In this document: piece after piece, positions 1-7,403 of the stretch
How positions within the stretch are numbered: position 1 is the first letter of the stretch
How the letters are laid out: every line of letters starts with the position of its first letter
Assembly (NCBI GenBank): GCA_017438085.1
Contig: JAFRWH010000168.1
Span: 1 to 7,403, forward strand
DNA length: 7,403 bases
Direction: 5' to 3'
DNA from: Bacillota bacterium
GTDB taxonomy: Bacteria > Bacillota_A > Clostridia > Peptostreptococcales > Anaerovoracaceae
Program-made: the position numbers and the translations under genes
Notes under the pieces: generated by a model
Told to the model about the DNA's origin: nothing
What the model saw: the letters and a program-made list of their open reading frames with translations, nothing else
The model's database searches: none

Positions 1-2259
1 ATACTGGCAGGGGCGGGTTCCGGAAAGACCGGCACCATGACTCACCGCATCGCCTACATGATAAAGGATGGGGGCATAGACCCGTATAATATACTGGCTG
101 TGACCTTCACAAACAAGGCTGCGGCGGAGATGAGGGAGCGGGTCGAGGCTCTGGTGGGTCCCAAGCCCGGAATGTGGATACAGACCTTCCATTCCGCTTC
201 TCTTCGCATACTCAGAAACGAGGCCGAGCGCATAGGTTACAGCAGGAATTTCGTCATCTACGATACCGTGGACCAGAAGGCTCTGGTAAAGAACCTGCTG
301 AAGGAGCTGAATCTGGACGAGAAGCGCAACGCTCCGGCTTATGTCCTGAGCGAGATCTCAAACGCCAAGGAAAACGAGATAAGCCCGGAGGAATATGCAA
401 GGAAATACGACGGCGTGTTCCATTACAAGGATCTCATAACCCTCTATACAGCCTACGACCGGGAGCTGAAGAAGAACGGGGCCATGGATTTCGATGATCT
501 TATCCTGAACACGGTAAGGCTCTTCGAAGACAATCCGGATGTGCTGGCCCGTTACAGGGACAAGTTCCGCTACGTAATGGTGGACGAGTATCAGGATACC
601 AACATGCTTCAGTACAAGCTGGTAAAGCTGCTTTCGGAGTATCACCGCAACATCTGCGTGGTGGGAGACGACGACCAGTGCATATACCAATGGCGCGGCG
701 CGGACATACGCAACATCATGGAATTCGAGAAGGATTTCAAGGGCGCAGTGGTGATCAAGCTGGAGCAGAATTACCGCTCCACTTCAAATATAATCAACGC
801 GGCGCACAGCGTGATAAGCCGCAACAAGGGGCGCAAGGACAAGAAGATGTGGACTGATGCGCCGGCAGGGGAGAAGATAGAGTATTACAGGGCCGAGGAC
901 GACAAGGAGGAAGCCCGCTACATTGCTGCAAAGGTGAAGGAGCTGATGCGCAAGAACCCGCTGCTTAAGTATTCTGACTTTGCGGTGCTGTACAGGACCA
1001 ATGTCCAGTCCAGACGCTTTGAGGATTCCTTCTCCGCCAAGGATGTGCCTTATCAGGTGCTTTCCGGCATGCGCTATTACGACCGCAAGGAAATAAAGGA
1101 TATAATGGCCTACATGAGGCTGGTGCTCAACCCCAAAGATGACATTTCGCTTCTGAGGGTCTTAAACGAGCCTAAGAGAGGCATTGGCTCCAAGACCGAG
1201 GAAAACATCAGAGCGGTGGCTAAAATGCATCAGAAAGCCCTTCTGGAGGCTCTGGAGGCCCCTGAAGTGGTGGAGTCTCTCTCTGCAAAGGTAAAGCCGA
1301 GGGTCGAGGGACTTACAAGGCTGCTGGCGGAGCTTCACGAACAGATGGAAGGGCTGCCGGTGGGCGATATATACGATACTCTGCTGGTCCAGACCGGCTA
1401 TCTGCCGGCGCTGCAGGAGCAGGAGAGCATAGAGGCTGACGGACGCATAGAGAACCTAATGGAATTTAAATCTGTCATTCAGGAAAAGGAAGAGGCGGCA
1501 AAGGCCCAGGGCGAGACCCTTACCCTGGAGAGGTTCATGGAGGACCTGTCGCTTCAGGCAGATGTTGACAATCACGATCCCAATCAGGATGCAGTTGTCA
1601 TGATGACCCTGCATTCTGCCAAAGGCCTGGAGTTCCCCGTGGTGTTCATGCCCGGCATGGAGCTTGGAATATTCCCCAGCTACAGGACCATAGATAAGGG
1701 CGATGATCTCGAAGAGGAGCGCAGGCTCTGCTATGTGGGAATGACCAGAGCCAAGGAAAGACTCTATATGAGCAGCGCAGAGCAGCGCATGCTCTACGGC
1801 AAGACTGATTATACTATCGAATCTCCTTTCCTGAAGGAGATAGATAAGAAATACATGGGCGGAATGGCTCTTTACGACAAGAGGGGAAGGGGCCTTTCCT
1901 TCGACCGCTACGATTCCATGGCGGACAATTACAGCTATGGAAGCTATACCTCGCCGATCTCCGAGCGCAGGACAGGGAGCAGCTATGCCCCGTCATTTGC
2001 TTCGGGGCAGGATCGCGGCTACAGTTCGCCTCTTAAAGCTGCTGCGGAGACCAGAGCCAATGTACAGGCGCTTCGGCCGGTGTTTGCTCCCAAGCAGACT
2101 CTGGCGGGGGAGGAGCTGCTGCCCGGAGAAAAGGTAAGTCACGATAAATTCGGCGAAGGCACTGTAATTGAGGTGAATGGTAACATAATAACTGTTATCT
2201 TCAACTCGGTCGGAACTAAGAAACTTGCCAAGGATAAAGCCCCACTGAAGAAGGTTTAA
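1..2259 (+). CDS. pcrA: ATP-dependent 3'-5' DNA helicase PcrA (UvrD/Rep family, SF1A), 5' partial
   Basis: PcrA is a cytoplasmic superfamily 1A helicase that translocates 3'-5' on single-stranded DNA using ATP. It acts in repair, rolling-circle replication and clearance of RNA polymerase or recombinase. The frame is open from base 1, so the start lies upstream; family alignment suggests only some 20-30 residues are missing. The ATG at base 37 is not the start, because it follows the Walker A loop. Counting from the first codon, the motifs are: GAGSGKT (4-10, K9), VTFTNKAAAEM (Ia), DEYQDT (195-200), GDDDQCIYQWRGA (III), QNYRS (256-260), TLHSAKGLE (536-544) and CYVGMTRAKERL (577-588, arginine finger R583). 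A Ser/Tyr/Gly-rich linker follows, then a C-terminal Tudor-like domain (about 705-752) containing KFGEGTV, which in PcrA contacts RNA polymerase. That domain and the ligA neighbour favour PcrA over Rep. In motif III the usual Ser after DDQ is Cys (C227). Confidence 0.97.
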   Translation: MLAGAGSGKTGTMTHRIAYMIKDGGIDPYNILAVTFTNKAAAEMRERVEALVGPKPGMWIQTFHSASLRILRNEAERIGYSRNFVIYDTVDQKALVKNLLKELNLDEKRNAPAYVLSEISNAKENEISPEEYARKYDGVFHYKDLITLYTAYDRELKKNGAMDFDDLILNTVRLFEDNPDVLARYRDKFRYVMVDEYQDTNMLQYKLVKLLSEYHRNICVVGDDDQCIYQWRGADIRNIMEFEKDFKGAVVIKLEQNYRSTSNIINAAHSVISRNKGRKDKKMWTDAPAGEKIEYYRAEDDKEEARYIAAKVKELMRKNPLLKYSDFAVLYRTNVQSRRFEDSFSAKDVPYQVLSGMRYYDRKEIKDIMAYMRLVLNPKDDISLLRVLNEPKRGIGSKTEENIRAVAKMHQKALLEALEAPEVVESLSAKVKPRVEGLTRLLAELHEQMEGLPVGDIYDTLLVQTGYLPALQEQESIEADGRIENLMEFKSVIQEKEEAAKAQGETLTLERFMEDLSLQADVDNHDPNQDAVVMMTLHSAKGLEFPVVFMPGMELGIFPSYRTIDKGDDLEEERRLCYVGMTRAKERLYMSSAEQRMLYGKTDYTIESPFLKEIDKKYMGGMALYDKRGRGLSFDRYDSMADNYSYGSYTSPISERRTGSSYAPSFASGQDRGYSSPLKAAAETRANVQALRPVFAPKQTLAGEELLPGEKVSHDKFGEGTVIEVNGNIITVIFNSVGTKKLAKDKAPLKKV

Positions 2260-4260
<2,001 letters not shown>

Positions 4261-4261
4261 C

Positions 4262-4290
4262 TTGAAATAATCCGGTCGCTATAATATAAT
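4262..4290 (+). promoter_or_regulatory. Sigma-70/sigma-A type promoter of the SRP RNA gene
   Basis: TTGAAA (4262-4267) and TATAAT (4285-4290) are separated by exactly 17 bases, a near-consensus housekeeping promoter. The -35 box begins one base after the ligA stop codon. Transcription would start near 4296-4298, a few bases before the 5' arm of the SRP RNA closing helix. A second, overlapping TATAAT (4280-4285) has only a 12-base spacer to the -35 and is probably not used. Confidence 0.85.
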
Positions 4291-4301
4291 TACCCAGTCA
4301 T

Positions 4302-4447
4302 AAAACTCGTTGGTTATACCGGGTCCGCCGGGTCCTGCGCAATGGAAGTCTGTGAACCATGTCAGGATCGGAAGGTAGCAGCATTAAGCAGATATCTCCA
4401 TGTGCCGCAGCAAAGCCTGGTGGGTCCGGTATAGCCAGCGGGTTTTT
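4302..4447 (+). ncRNA. ffs: Small bacterial signal recognition particle RNA (4.5S-type SRP RNA)
   Basis: This RNA pairs with the protein Ffh to form the SRP, which delivers ribosomes making membrane proteins to the receptor FtsY. The diagnostic core matches the E. coli 4.5S RNA pattern: GTCTGTGAACC (4348-4358), the apical GTCAGG (4361-4366), a GGAA tetraloop (4370-4373) closed by C-G, then AGCAGC (4377-4382) and GCAGAT. The symmetric internal loop bound by Ffh (CAGG at 4363-4366 against AGCA at 4377-4380) is intact. Below it, ATGGA pairs with TCCAT and CTGCG with CGCAG. The ends close in an unbroken helix of 31 pairs, including G-U pairs, between 4302-4332 and 4416-4446. No Alu domain is present, so it is the small form, roughly 145 nt before any trimming. 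The mature ends are inferred from the helix. The flanking promoter and U-tract support an independent transcription unit. Confidence 0.96.
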
Positions 4448-4452
4448 GTTTT
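4416..4452 (+). terminator. Probable intrinsic terminator formed by the SRP RNA closing helix and U-tract
   Basis: The 3' arm of the SRP RNA helix (4416-4442, pairing with 4306-4332) runs directly into TTTTTGTTTT (4443-4452). The first four T also pair with AAAA at 4302-4305. A strong stem followed by a U-tract fits factor-independent termination, although the G at 4448 interrupts the tract and the two arms are separated by the whole RNA, so efficiency is uncertain. It would also stop transcripts reading through from ligA, for which no other terminator is seen. Confidence 0.6.
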
Positions 4453-4477
4453 AAGCTTTTGTCTGTGTCAGTTTCTG

Positions 4478-4484
4478 AAAGGAG
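4478..4484 (+). promoter_or_regulatory. Ribosome binding site deciding the start of the kinase-like gene
   Basis: AAAGGAG lies 10 bases before the ATG at 4495. It supports that start over the in-frame TTG at 4459, which has no Shine-Dalgarno sequence and would add 12 residues unlike the family's N-terminus. Confidence 0.8.
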
Positions 4485-4494
4485 CAGCCAGAAT

Positions 4495-5040
4495 ATGAAG
4501 ATCGCTATCATTGGCTTCAGCGGCAGTGGAAAATCCACCTTGGCGCAGACGCTGGGAGATCATTACCATGCGGATGTCCTTCATCTCGATTCAGTCCATT
4601 TTCTTCCGGACTGGGTGGAACGCATACGCGAGGATGAACAGAAGATAGTTGAAGATTTTCTTGACAGCCACGATTCCTGGGTCATAGACGGAACATACAC
4701 AAATCTGTCATTCGACCGGCGCATGGAGGAGGCTGATCAGATAATCATGATGCTCTTCAACCGCTTTGACTGTCTTGGCCGGGTGACAAAGCGGTATCGA
4801 AAGTTCAGAAACAGCAGGCGCCCCGACATGGCGGAAGGCTGCGACGAAAAACTGGATCTTGAATTCGTATATTGGGTGCTCTGGAAGGGCCGCAGCAAAG
4901 CAAAGAGAGAAAAGTACAAGGAGCTGAAGGAAAAGTATCCGGGAAAAGCTGTGATACTTAAGAACCAGACGCAGCTGGATAAGTTTATATCAGAGACTAT
5001 GAATAAGCAGCAGACTCCGCAGATCAAAGACTATAGATAA
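4495..5040 (+). CDS. P-loop adenylate-kinase-like protein, FlaR / 'DNA topology modulation protein' family
   Basis: The 181-residue product begins directly with a beta strand and Walker A motif, MKIAIIGFSGSGKST (loop 7-15, K13). It continues with the family pattern: HLDSVHFLPDWVER (about 28-41), a WVIDGTY motif (62-68), a basic lid-like stretch rich in Arg (RYRKFRNSRRPDM, about 101-113) and a short C-terminal ILKNQTQLDKFI. This architecture resembles small nucleotide or metabolite kinases. Databases often call such proteins FlaR or DNA topology modulation proteins. I treat that name as a family label, not as evidence of function; the substrate is unknown. The ATG at 4495 is chosen for its AAAGGAG and the N-terminal P-loop. 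There is no signal peptide or membrane segment, so it should be cytoplasmic. It is a single-gene unit bounded by the SRP RNA U-tract and a strong terminator. No promoter of its own is evident in the short gap upstream. Confidence 0.85.
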   Translation: MKIAIIGFSGSGKSTLAQTLGDHYHADVLHLDSVHFLPDWVERIREDEQKIVEDFLDSHDSWVIDGTYTNLSFDRRMEEADQIIMMLFNRFDCLGRVTKRYRKFRNSRRPDMAEGCDEKLDLEFVYWVLWKGRSKAKREKYKELKEKYPGKAVILKNQTQLDKFISETMNKQQTPQIKDYR

Positions 5041-5042
5041 GT

Positions 5043-5079
5043 AAGACTCCGCAAAATACAAGGCTTTGCGGAGTCTTTT
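5043..5079 (+). terminator. Intrinsic terminator after the kinase-like gene
   Basis: A perfect 13-base-pair stem (AAGACTCCGCAAA at 5043-5055 with TTTGCGGAGTCTT at 5065-5077) encloses a 9-base loop, with T residues at 5076-5079 at its 3' side. It starts three bases after the stop codon. Because the stem is flanked by A on the left and T on the right it could work in both directions, but only the plus-strand gene needs it here. Confidence 0.93.
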
Positions 5080-5151
5080 ATATAATAGCGTTTAGTTTTA
5101 CAATTAACTTCTCATTTTTCCATGCCTGTACATTTTTTTGCAGACTGCGTG

Positions 5152-5160
5152 TGTTATCAT
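5152..5160 (+). promoter_or_regulatory. Candidate extended -10 promoter element upstream of sbcD
   Basis: TGTTATCAT matches the extended -10 form (TG, one base, then TATCAT, five of six to TATAAT). Only a T-run lies at the expected -35 position (about 5132-5138), so this is a weak candidate. It would give a leader of about 80 bases before sbcD. Confidence 0.3.
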
Positions 5161-5172
5161 GTATATGTAAGT

Positions 5173-5202
5173 TTGTGAAAGACAAATAACAGATCGTATA
5201 AT
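5173..5202 (+). promoter_or_regulatory. Candidate sbcDC promoter
   Basis: TTGTGA (5173-5178, four of six to TTGACA) is followed after 18 bases by a perfect TATAAT (5197-5202). Transcription would start near 5209, leaving a leader of about 40 bases. It lies between the upstream terminator and sbcD, where a promoter is needed. I saw no clear operator or LexA-type inverted repeat around it. Confidence 0.5.
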
Positions 5203-5248
5203 AAACTGACGGTATATCCATTAAGAGGTCAGAAAAGAAGGGAAACTT

Positions 5249-6385
5249 ATGAAAATACTGCACACATCAGACTGGCATCTTGGCATAAGCTTCAGAGGAA
5301 GGAGCTCGGAGAAGGATCAATGGCACTTCATCGAGCAGATCTGCCGCATCCTTACCGAAAGAAAGGTGGATGCCATGATAATTGCAGGTGATGTTTTCGA
5401 CAAGAGCATCGCCTCATCGGATGCCGTAAATCTCTACGATAAAATAATGACAAAAATCGTTGGGGAGCTTGGAGTTCCCGTGCTTTGCATTGCGGGCAAT
5501 CACGACAGCGCCGAAAGGCTCTCCCAGTGCAATCAGCTGCTCAAAAAGAGCGGTCTCTACATCTCGGGCCAGCTGTCAGCGGACTTTGATATGGTCGAAC
5601 TGAAGGATGCGGATGTGTACCTGCTGCCCTGGTTCACCCAGGACAGGGCAAGGGCGCTGTATCCCGGAGAGGCTGAGTCCATAAGGACCGTAGAGGATGC
5701 ATATAAAGTGGTGCTGGACAAGGTACGCAGCAGCTTCAGACCGGGTAGGAGGCACATATTGGTCTCACACGCATATATAGCCAATGCGGTCACCTCCACC
5801 AGCGACCGCGCTGCGGAGATAGGCTTTGCCTCTAGGGTGAGCAGCAGCGTATTCGAGGGTTTCGATTATGTCGCTCTCGGCCACATCCACAAGGAGCAGC
5901 AGCTGGGCCCCGGCATAAGATACAGCGGTTCTCCCATGGCTTATTCCTTCGGTACAGAGGAGAGCCAGAAGAAAGGCGTCATTCTTGTCGATACAGAGGA
6001 CATGTCCCAGGAATTCATAGAGCTGAAGCCTCTGCATGTGAGGACAACCCTGCGGGGCGAATACGAGGAGCTGCTGCATGGAAACTATTCGCAGGAGATC
6101 AGGGACGGCTACGTGCGCCTGGAGGTGACGGATTCTTACGTGGGCAGCGAGGCCATGGCACTGTTCGGGGAGCGCTTTCCGAATCTTCTGGAGGTGAAGG
6201 GCAAGGACTTCGACCGGGAGGATGCTTCCATAACCATGAGCATGGACGAGTTCGAACAGAAGGTAGACGATCCTCTTGCGGTCTTCAGCGAATACTGCAG
6301 GGACGTGCTTAAGGAAAATGCCTCGGAGAAGAGGCTGGAACGCTTCGGGAAATCTATGGAAGAATACGCAAAGGAGACTCTGTAA
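5249..6385 (+). CDS. sbcD: Exonuclease subunit SbcD (Mre11-like calcineurin-family phosphoesterase)
   Basis: SbcD is the nuclease subunit of SbcCD, which with the ATPase SbcC opens DNA hairpins and processes protein-blocked double-strand ends, using two metal ions (manganese in studied members). The 378 residues are close to the usual length of about 380-400. All metal and catalytic motifs are present in order: SDWHLG (D8, H10), GDVFD (47-51, D48), GNHD (83-86, N84, H85), SHAY (H174) and GHIH (211-214, H212, H214). The segment after about residue 260 is the capping and SbcC-contact region and is less conserved. The start is ATG 5249, with AAGGG (5238-5242) six bases upstream and a typical N-terminal MKILHTSDWHLG. 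The stop overlaps the sbcC start by one base (TAATG), so the two are probably co-translated. A terminator upstream separates it from the preceding gene. Confidence 0.98.
   Translation: MKILHTSDWHLGISFRGRSSEKDQWHFIEQICRILTERKVDAMIIAGDVFDKSIASSDAVNLYDKIMTKIVGELGVPVLCIAGNHDSAERLSQCNQLLKKSGLYISGQLSADFDMVELKDADVYLLPWFTQDRARALYPGEAESIRTVEDAYKVVLDKVRSSFRPGRRHILVSHAYIANAVTSTSDRAAEIGFASRVSSSVFEGFDYVALGHIHKEQQLGPGIRYSGSPMAYSFGTEESQKKGVILVDTEDMSQEFIELKPLHVRTTLRGEYEELLHGNYSQEIRDGYVRLEVTDSYVGSEAMALFGERFPNLLEVKGKDFDREDASITMSMDEFEQKVDDPLAVFSEYCRDVLKENASEKRLERFGKSMEEYAKETL
6371..6376 (+). promoter_or_regulatory. Ribosome binding site of sbcC inside the end of sbcD
   Basis: AAGGAG lies eight bases before the ATG at 6385, within the last codons of sbcD. 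It fixes the sbcC start and allows independent initiation as well as coupling through the TAATG overlap. Confidence 0.85.
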
Positions 6386-7403
6386 TGCATCCGATAAGCC
6401 TTGAATTTCAGGCCTTCGGGCCATATAAGGGGCATGAGACCATAAACTTTAAGGACCTTGCTCAGGACGGGCTCTTTCTTATCTGCGGGGAGACGGGCTC
6501 GGGCAAGACCATGATACTCGATGCCATTACCTTCGCCCTCTACGGGCAGAGCAGCGGAAACAACAGGGACGATCTTGCCCAGCTGCGCTGCAACAGGTGC
6601 GAGCCATCGGACCCAACCTTCGTGAAATTCGTTTTCGAGGAAAAGGGCTCCGTCTATTCCTTTGAGCGCAGACTGGAGATGAAGAGGGTCAATCTGTCCG
6701 CAAAGCAGAGCCTTCTTAAGCTGAACGATAAGGGCGTCTGGGAGCCGGTCTTCGAAAACTGCAAGGCAAAGGAGATGACCGCCAAGGCAACGGAAATAAT
6801 AGGTCTGGACTACAATCAGTTCAGGCAGGTAATCATCCTGCCCCAGGGAAAATTCGAAAAGCTTCTCACCTCAAACTCTGACGAGAAGGAAAAGATACTG
6901 GTGAATATCTTCGGAGCTGACAAATGGCAGAAGATAGCGGAAAAGTACTACGAAAACGCTAAAAACAGGAAGGATTCGCTTACTGATAAAAAGAAGCAGG
7001 TGGATGCCTCCCTTGCGGAGGAGGGCTGCAGCGATCTGGCAGAACTTAAGGATCTGCTGGATGAAGGGCTTAAGGGGCTGCAGGAGCTGGAAATGCAGTA
7101 CCAGGCAGCGGACTATCCGAAGCTGGAGGAACAGCTTGCAGCTCAGAACGATCTTGCGAAGGAATTCGCCCAGCTCCACCAGCTGGAGGAACAGCTTACC
7201 GCTCTTGAGAGCCGTAAGGATCAGATAGAGCATGACAGGAAGACTCTTGCAGAGGCTGTAATCGCCGAAAACGCAAGGGTCCCCATAGATAAACTGAAGG
7301 AGAAGAAGAAGACTGCGCAGGCCAGAGAGGCTGAACTCAATCAGCTTCAGAAGGAAGCGCTGGCGGCGGAGACTGAATTCAGCCGCGCTGCTGAGGCCCT
7401 TAA
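6385..7403 (+). CDS. sbcC: Exonuclease subunit SbcC (Rad50-like ABC/SMC-type ATPase), 3' partial
   Basis: SbcC is the ATPase partner of SbcD: ATP binding and hydrolysis drive opening of the nuclease, and long coiled coils ending in a hook link two heads. The visible N-terminal 339 codons stay open to the window edge. Residues 1-42 read as the Rad50/SbcC head, starting ISLEFQAFGPYKG and ending in the Walker A loop GETGSGKT (35-42, K41). The Q-loop follows at VIILPQGKF (about 149-157, likely Q154). From about residue 190 the chain is Lys/Glu/Leu/Gln-rich and fits the ascending coiled coil. The hook, descending coil, ABC signature and Walker B must lie beyond the window, since SbcC proteins are normally about 1000 residues. 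The start is supported by AAGGAG at 6371-6376 and the one-base overlap with sbcD. It is the second gene of an sbcDC operon. Confidence 0.96.
   Translation, partial: MHPISLEFQAFGPYKGHETINFKDLAQDGLFLICGETGSGKTMILDAITFALYGQSSGNNRDDLAQLRCNRCEPSDPTFVKFVFEEKGSVYSFERRLEMKRVNLSAKQSLLKLNDKGVWEPVFENCKAKEMTAKATEIIGLDYNQFRQVIILPQGKFEKLLTSNSDEKEKILVNIFGADKWQKIAEKYYENAKNRKDSLTDKKKQVDASLAEEGCSDLAELKDLLDEGLKGLQELEMQYQAADYPKLEEQLAAQNDLAKEFAQLHQLEEQLTALESRKDQIEHDRKTLAEAVIAENARVPIDKLKEKKKTAQAREAELNQLQKEALAAETEFSRAAEAL

Noticed and set aside
37..39. ATG at 37 as the start of pcrA
   Set aside because: The codons before it (1-36) encode the Walker A loop GAGSGKT, so the true start is upstream of the window.
4280..4285. 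First of two overlapping TATAAT boxes as the ffs -10 element
   Set aside because: Its spacer to TTGAAA is 12 bases, too short; the copy at 4285-4290 has the ideal 17.
4459..4461. TTG at 4459 as the start of the kinase-like gene
   Set aside because: It has no ribosome binding site and would add a non-family N-terminal tail; ATG 4495 has AAAGGAG and starts at the first strand of the P-loop fold.
5081..5248. SOS (LexA-type) operator upstream of sbcD
   Set aside because: I looked for a Bacillota-type GAAC...GTTC palindrome or a CTGT...ACAG box and saw no convincing match.
5765..6424. Open frame of 219 codons on the minus strand opposite sbcD and the start of sbcC
   Set aside because: It is antisense to well-supported genes and the product has no family motif; a shadow of sbcD codon use.

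Overview
The window looks like ordinary chromosomal DNA from a Gram-positive bacterium (Bacillota), most likely a clostridial lineage. The grounds are a PcrA-type helicase with the C-terminal Tudor-like domain, strong AGGAG-type ribosome binding sites, a consensus TTGaaa/TATAAT promoter and the general look of the proteins. Base composition is roughly balanced to slightly GC-rich, yet isoleucine is written mainly with ATA, a codon habit of some clostridial groups. I cannot name a genus, and no mobile element, CRISPR array, tRNA or rRNA is visible.

Layout: (1) Bases 1-4260 hold pcrA, cut at its 5' end by the window edge, and ligA, on the plus strand six bases apart, apparently one operon. (2) Bases 4262-4452 hold a compact gene for the signal recognition particle RNA (ffs). 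Its promoter starts one base after the ligA stop codon, and its long closing helix runs straight into a U-tract that probably serves as the terminator. (3) Bases 4495-5040 encode a small P-loop kinase-like protein of the family usually labelled FlaR / DNA topology modulation protein, closed by a clear intrinsic terminator. (4) A 208-base gap carries that terminator and candidate promoters. (5) Bases 5249-7403 hold sbcD and the first part of sbcC, overlapping by one base (TAATG). sbcC runs off the window.

Function: most of the window is DNA maintenance. PcrA unwinds DNA and removes obstacles, LigA seals nicks with NAD+, and SbcCD is the bacterial Mre11-Rad50-like nuclease that cuts hairpins and protein-blocked ends. 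The SRP RNA belongs to membrane protein targeting and is probably only a neighbour. The kinase-like protein has no assigned substrate.

I looked for an undescribed system and did not find one. The points most worth checking are how the SRP RNA gene is fused with its promoter and terminator between two protein genes, and how the downstream kinase-like gene is expressed without a visible promoter.
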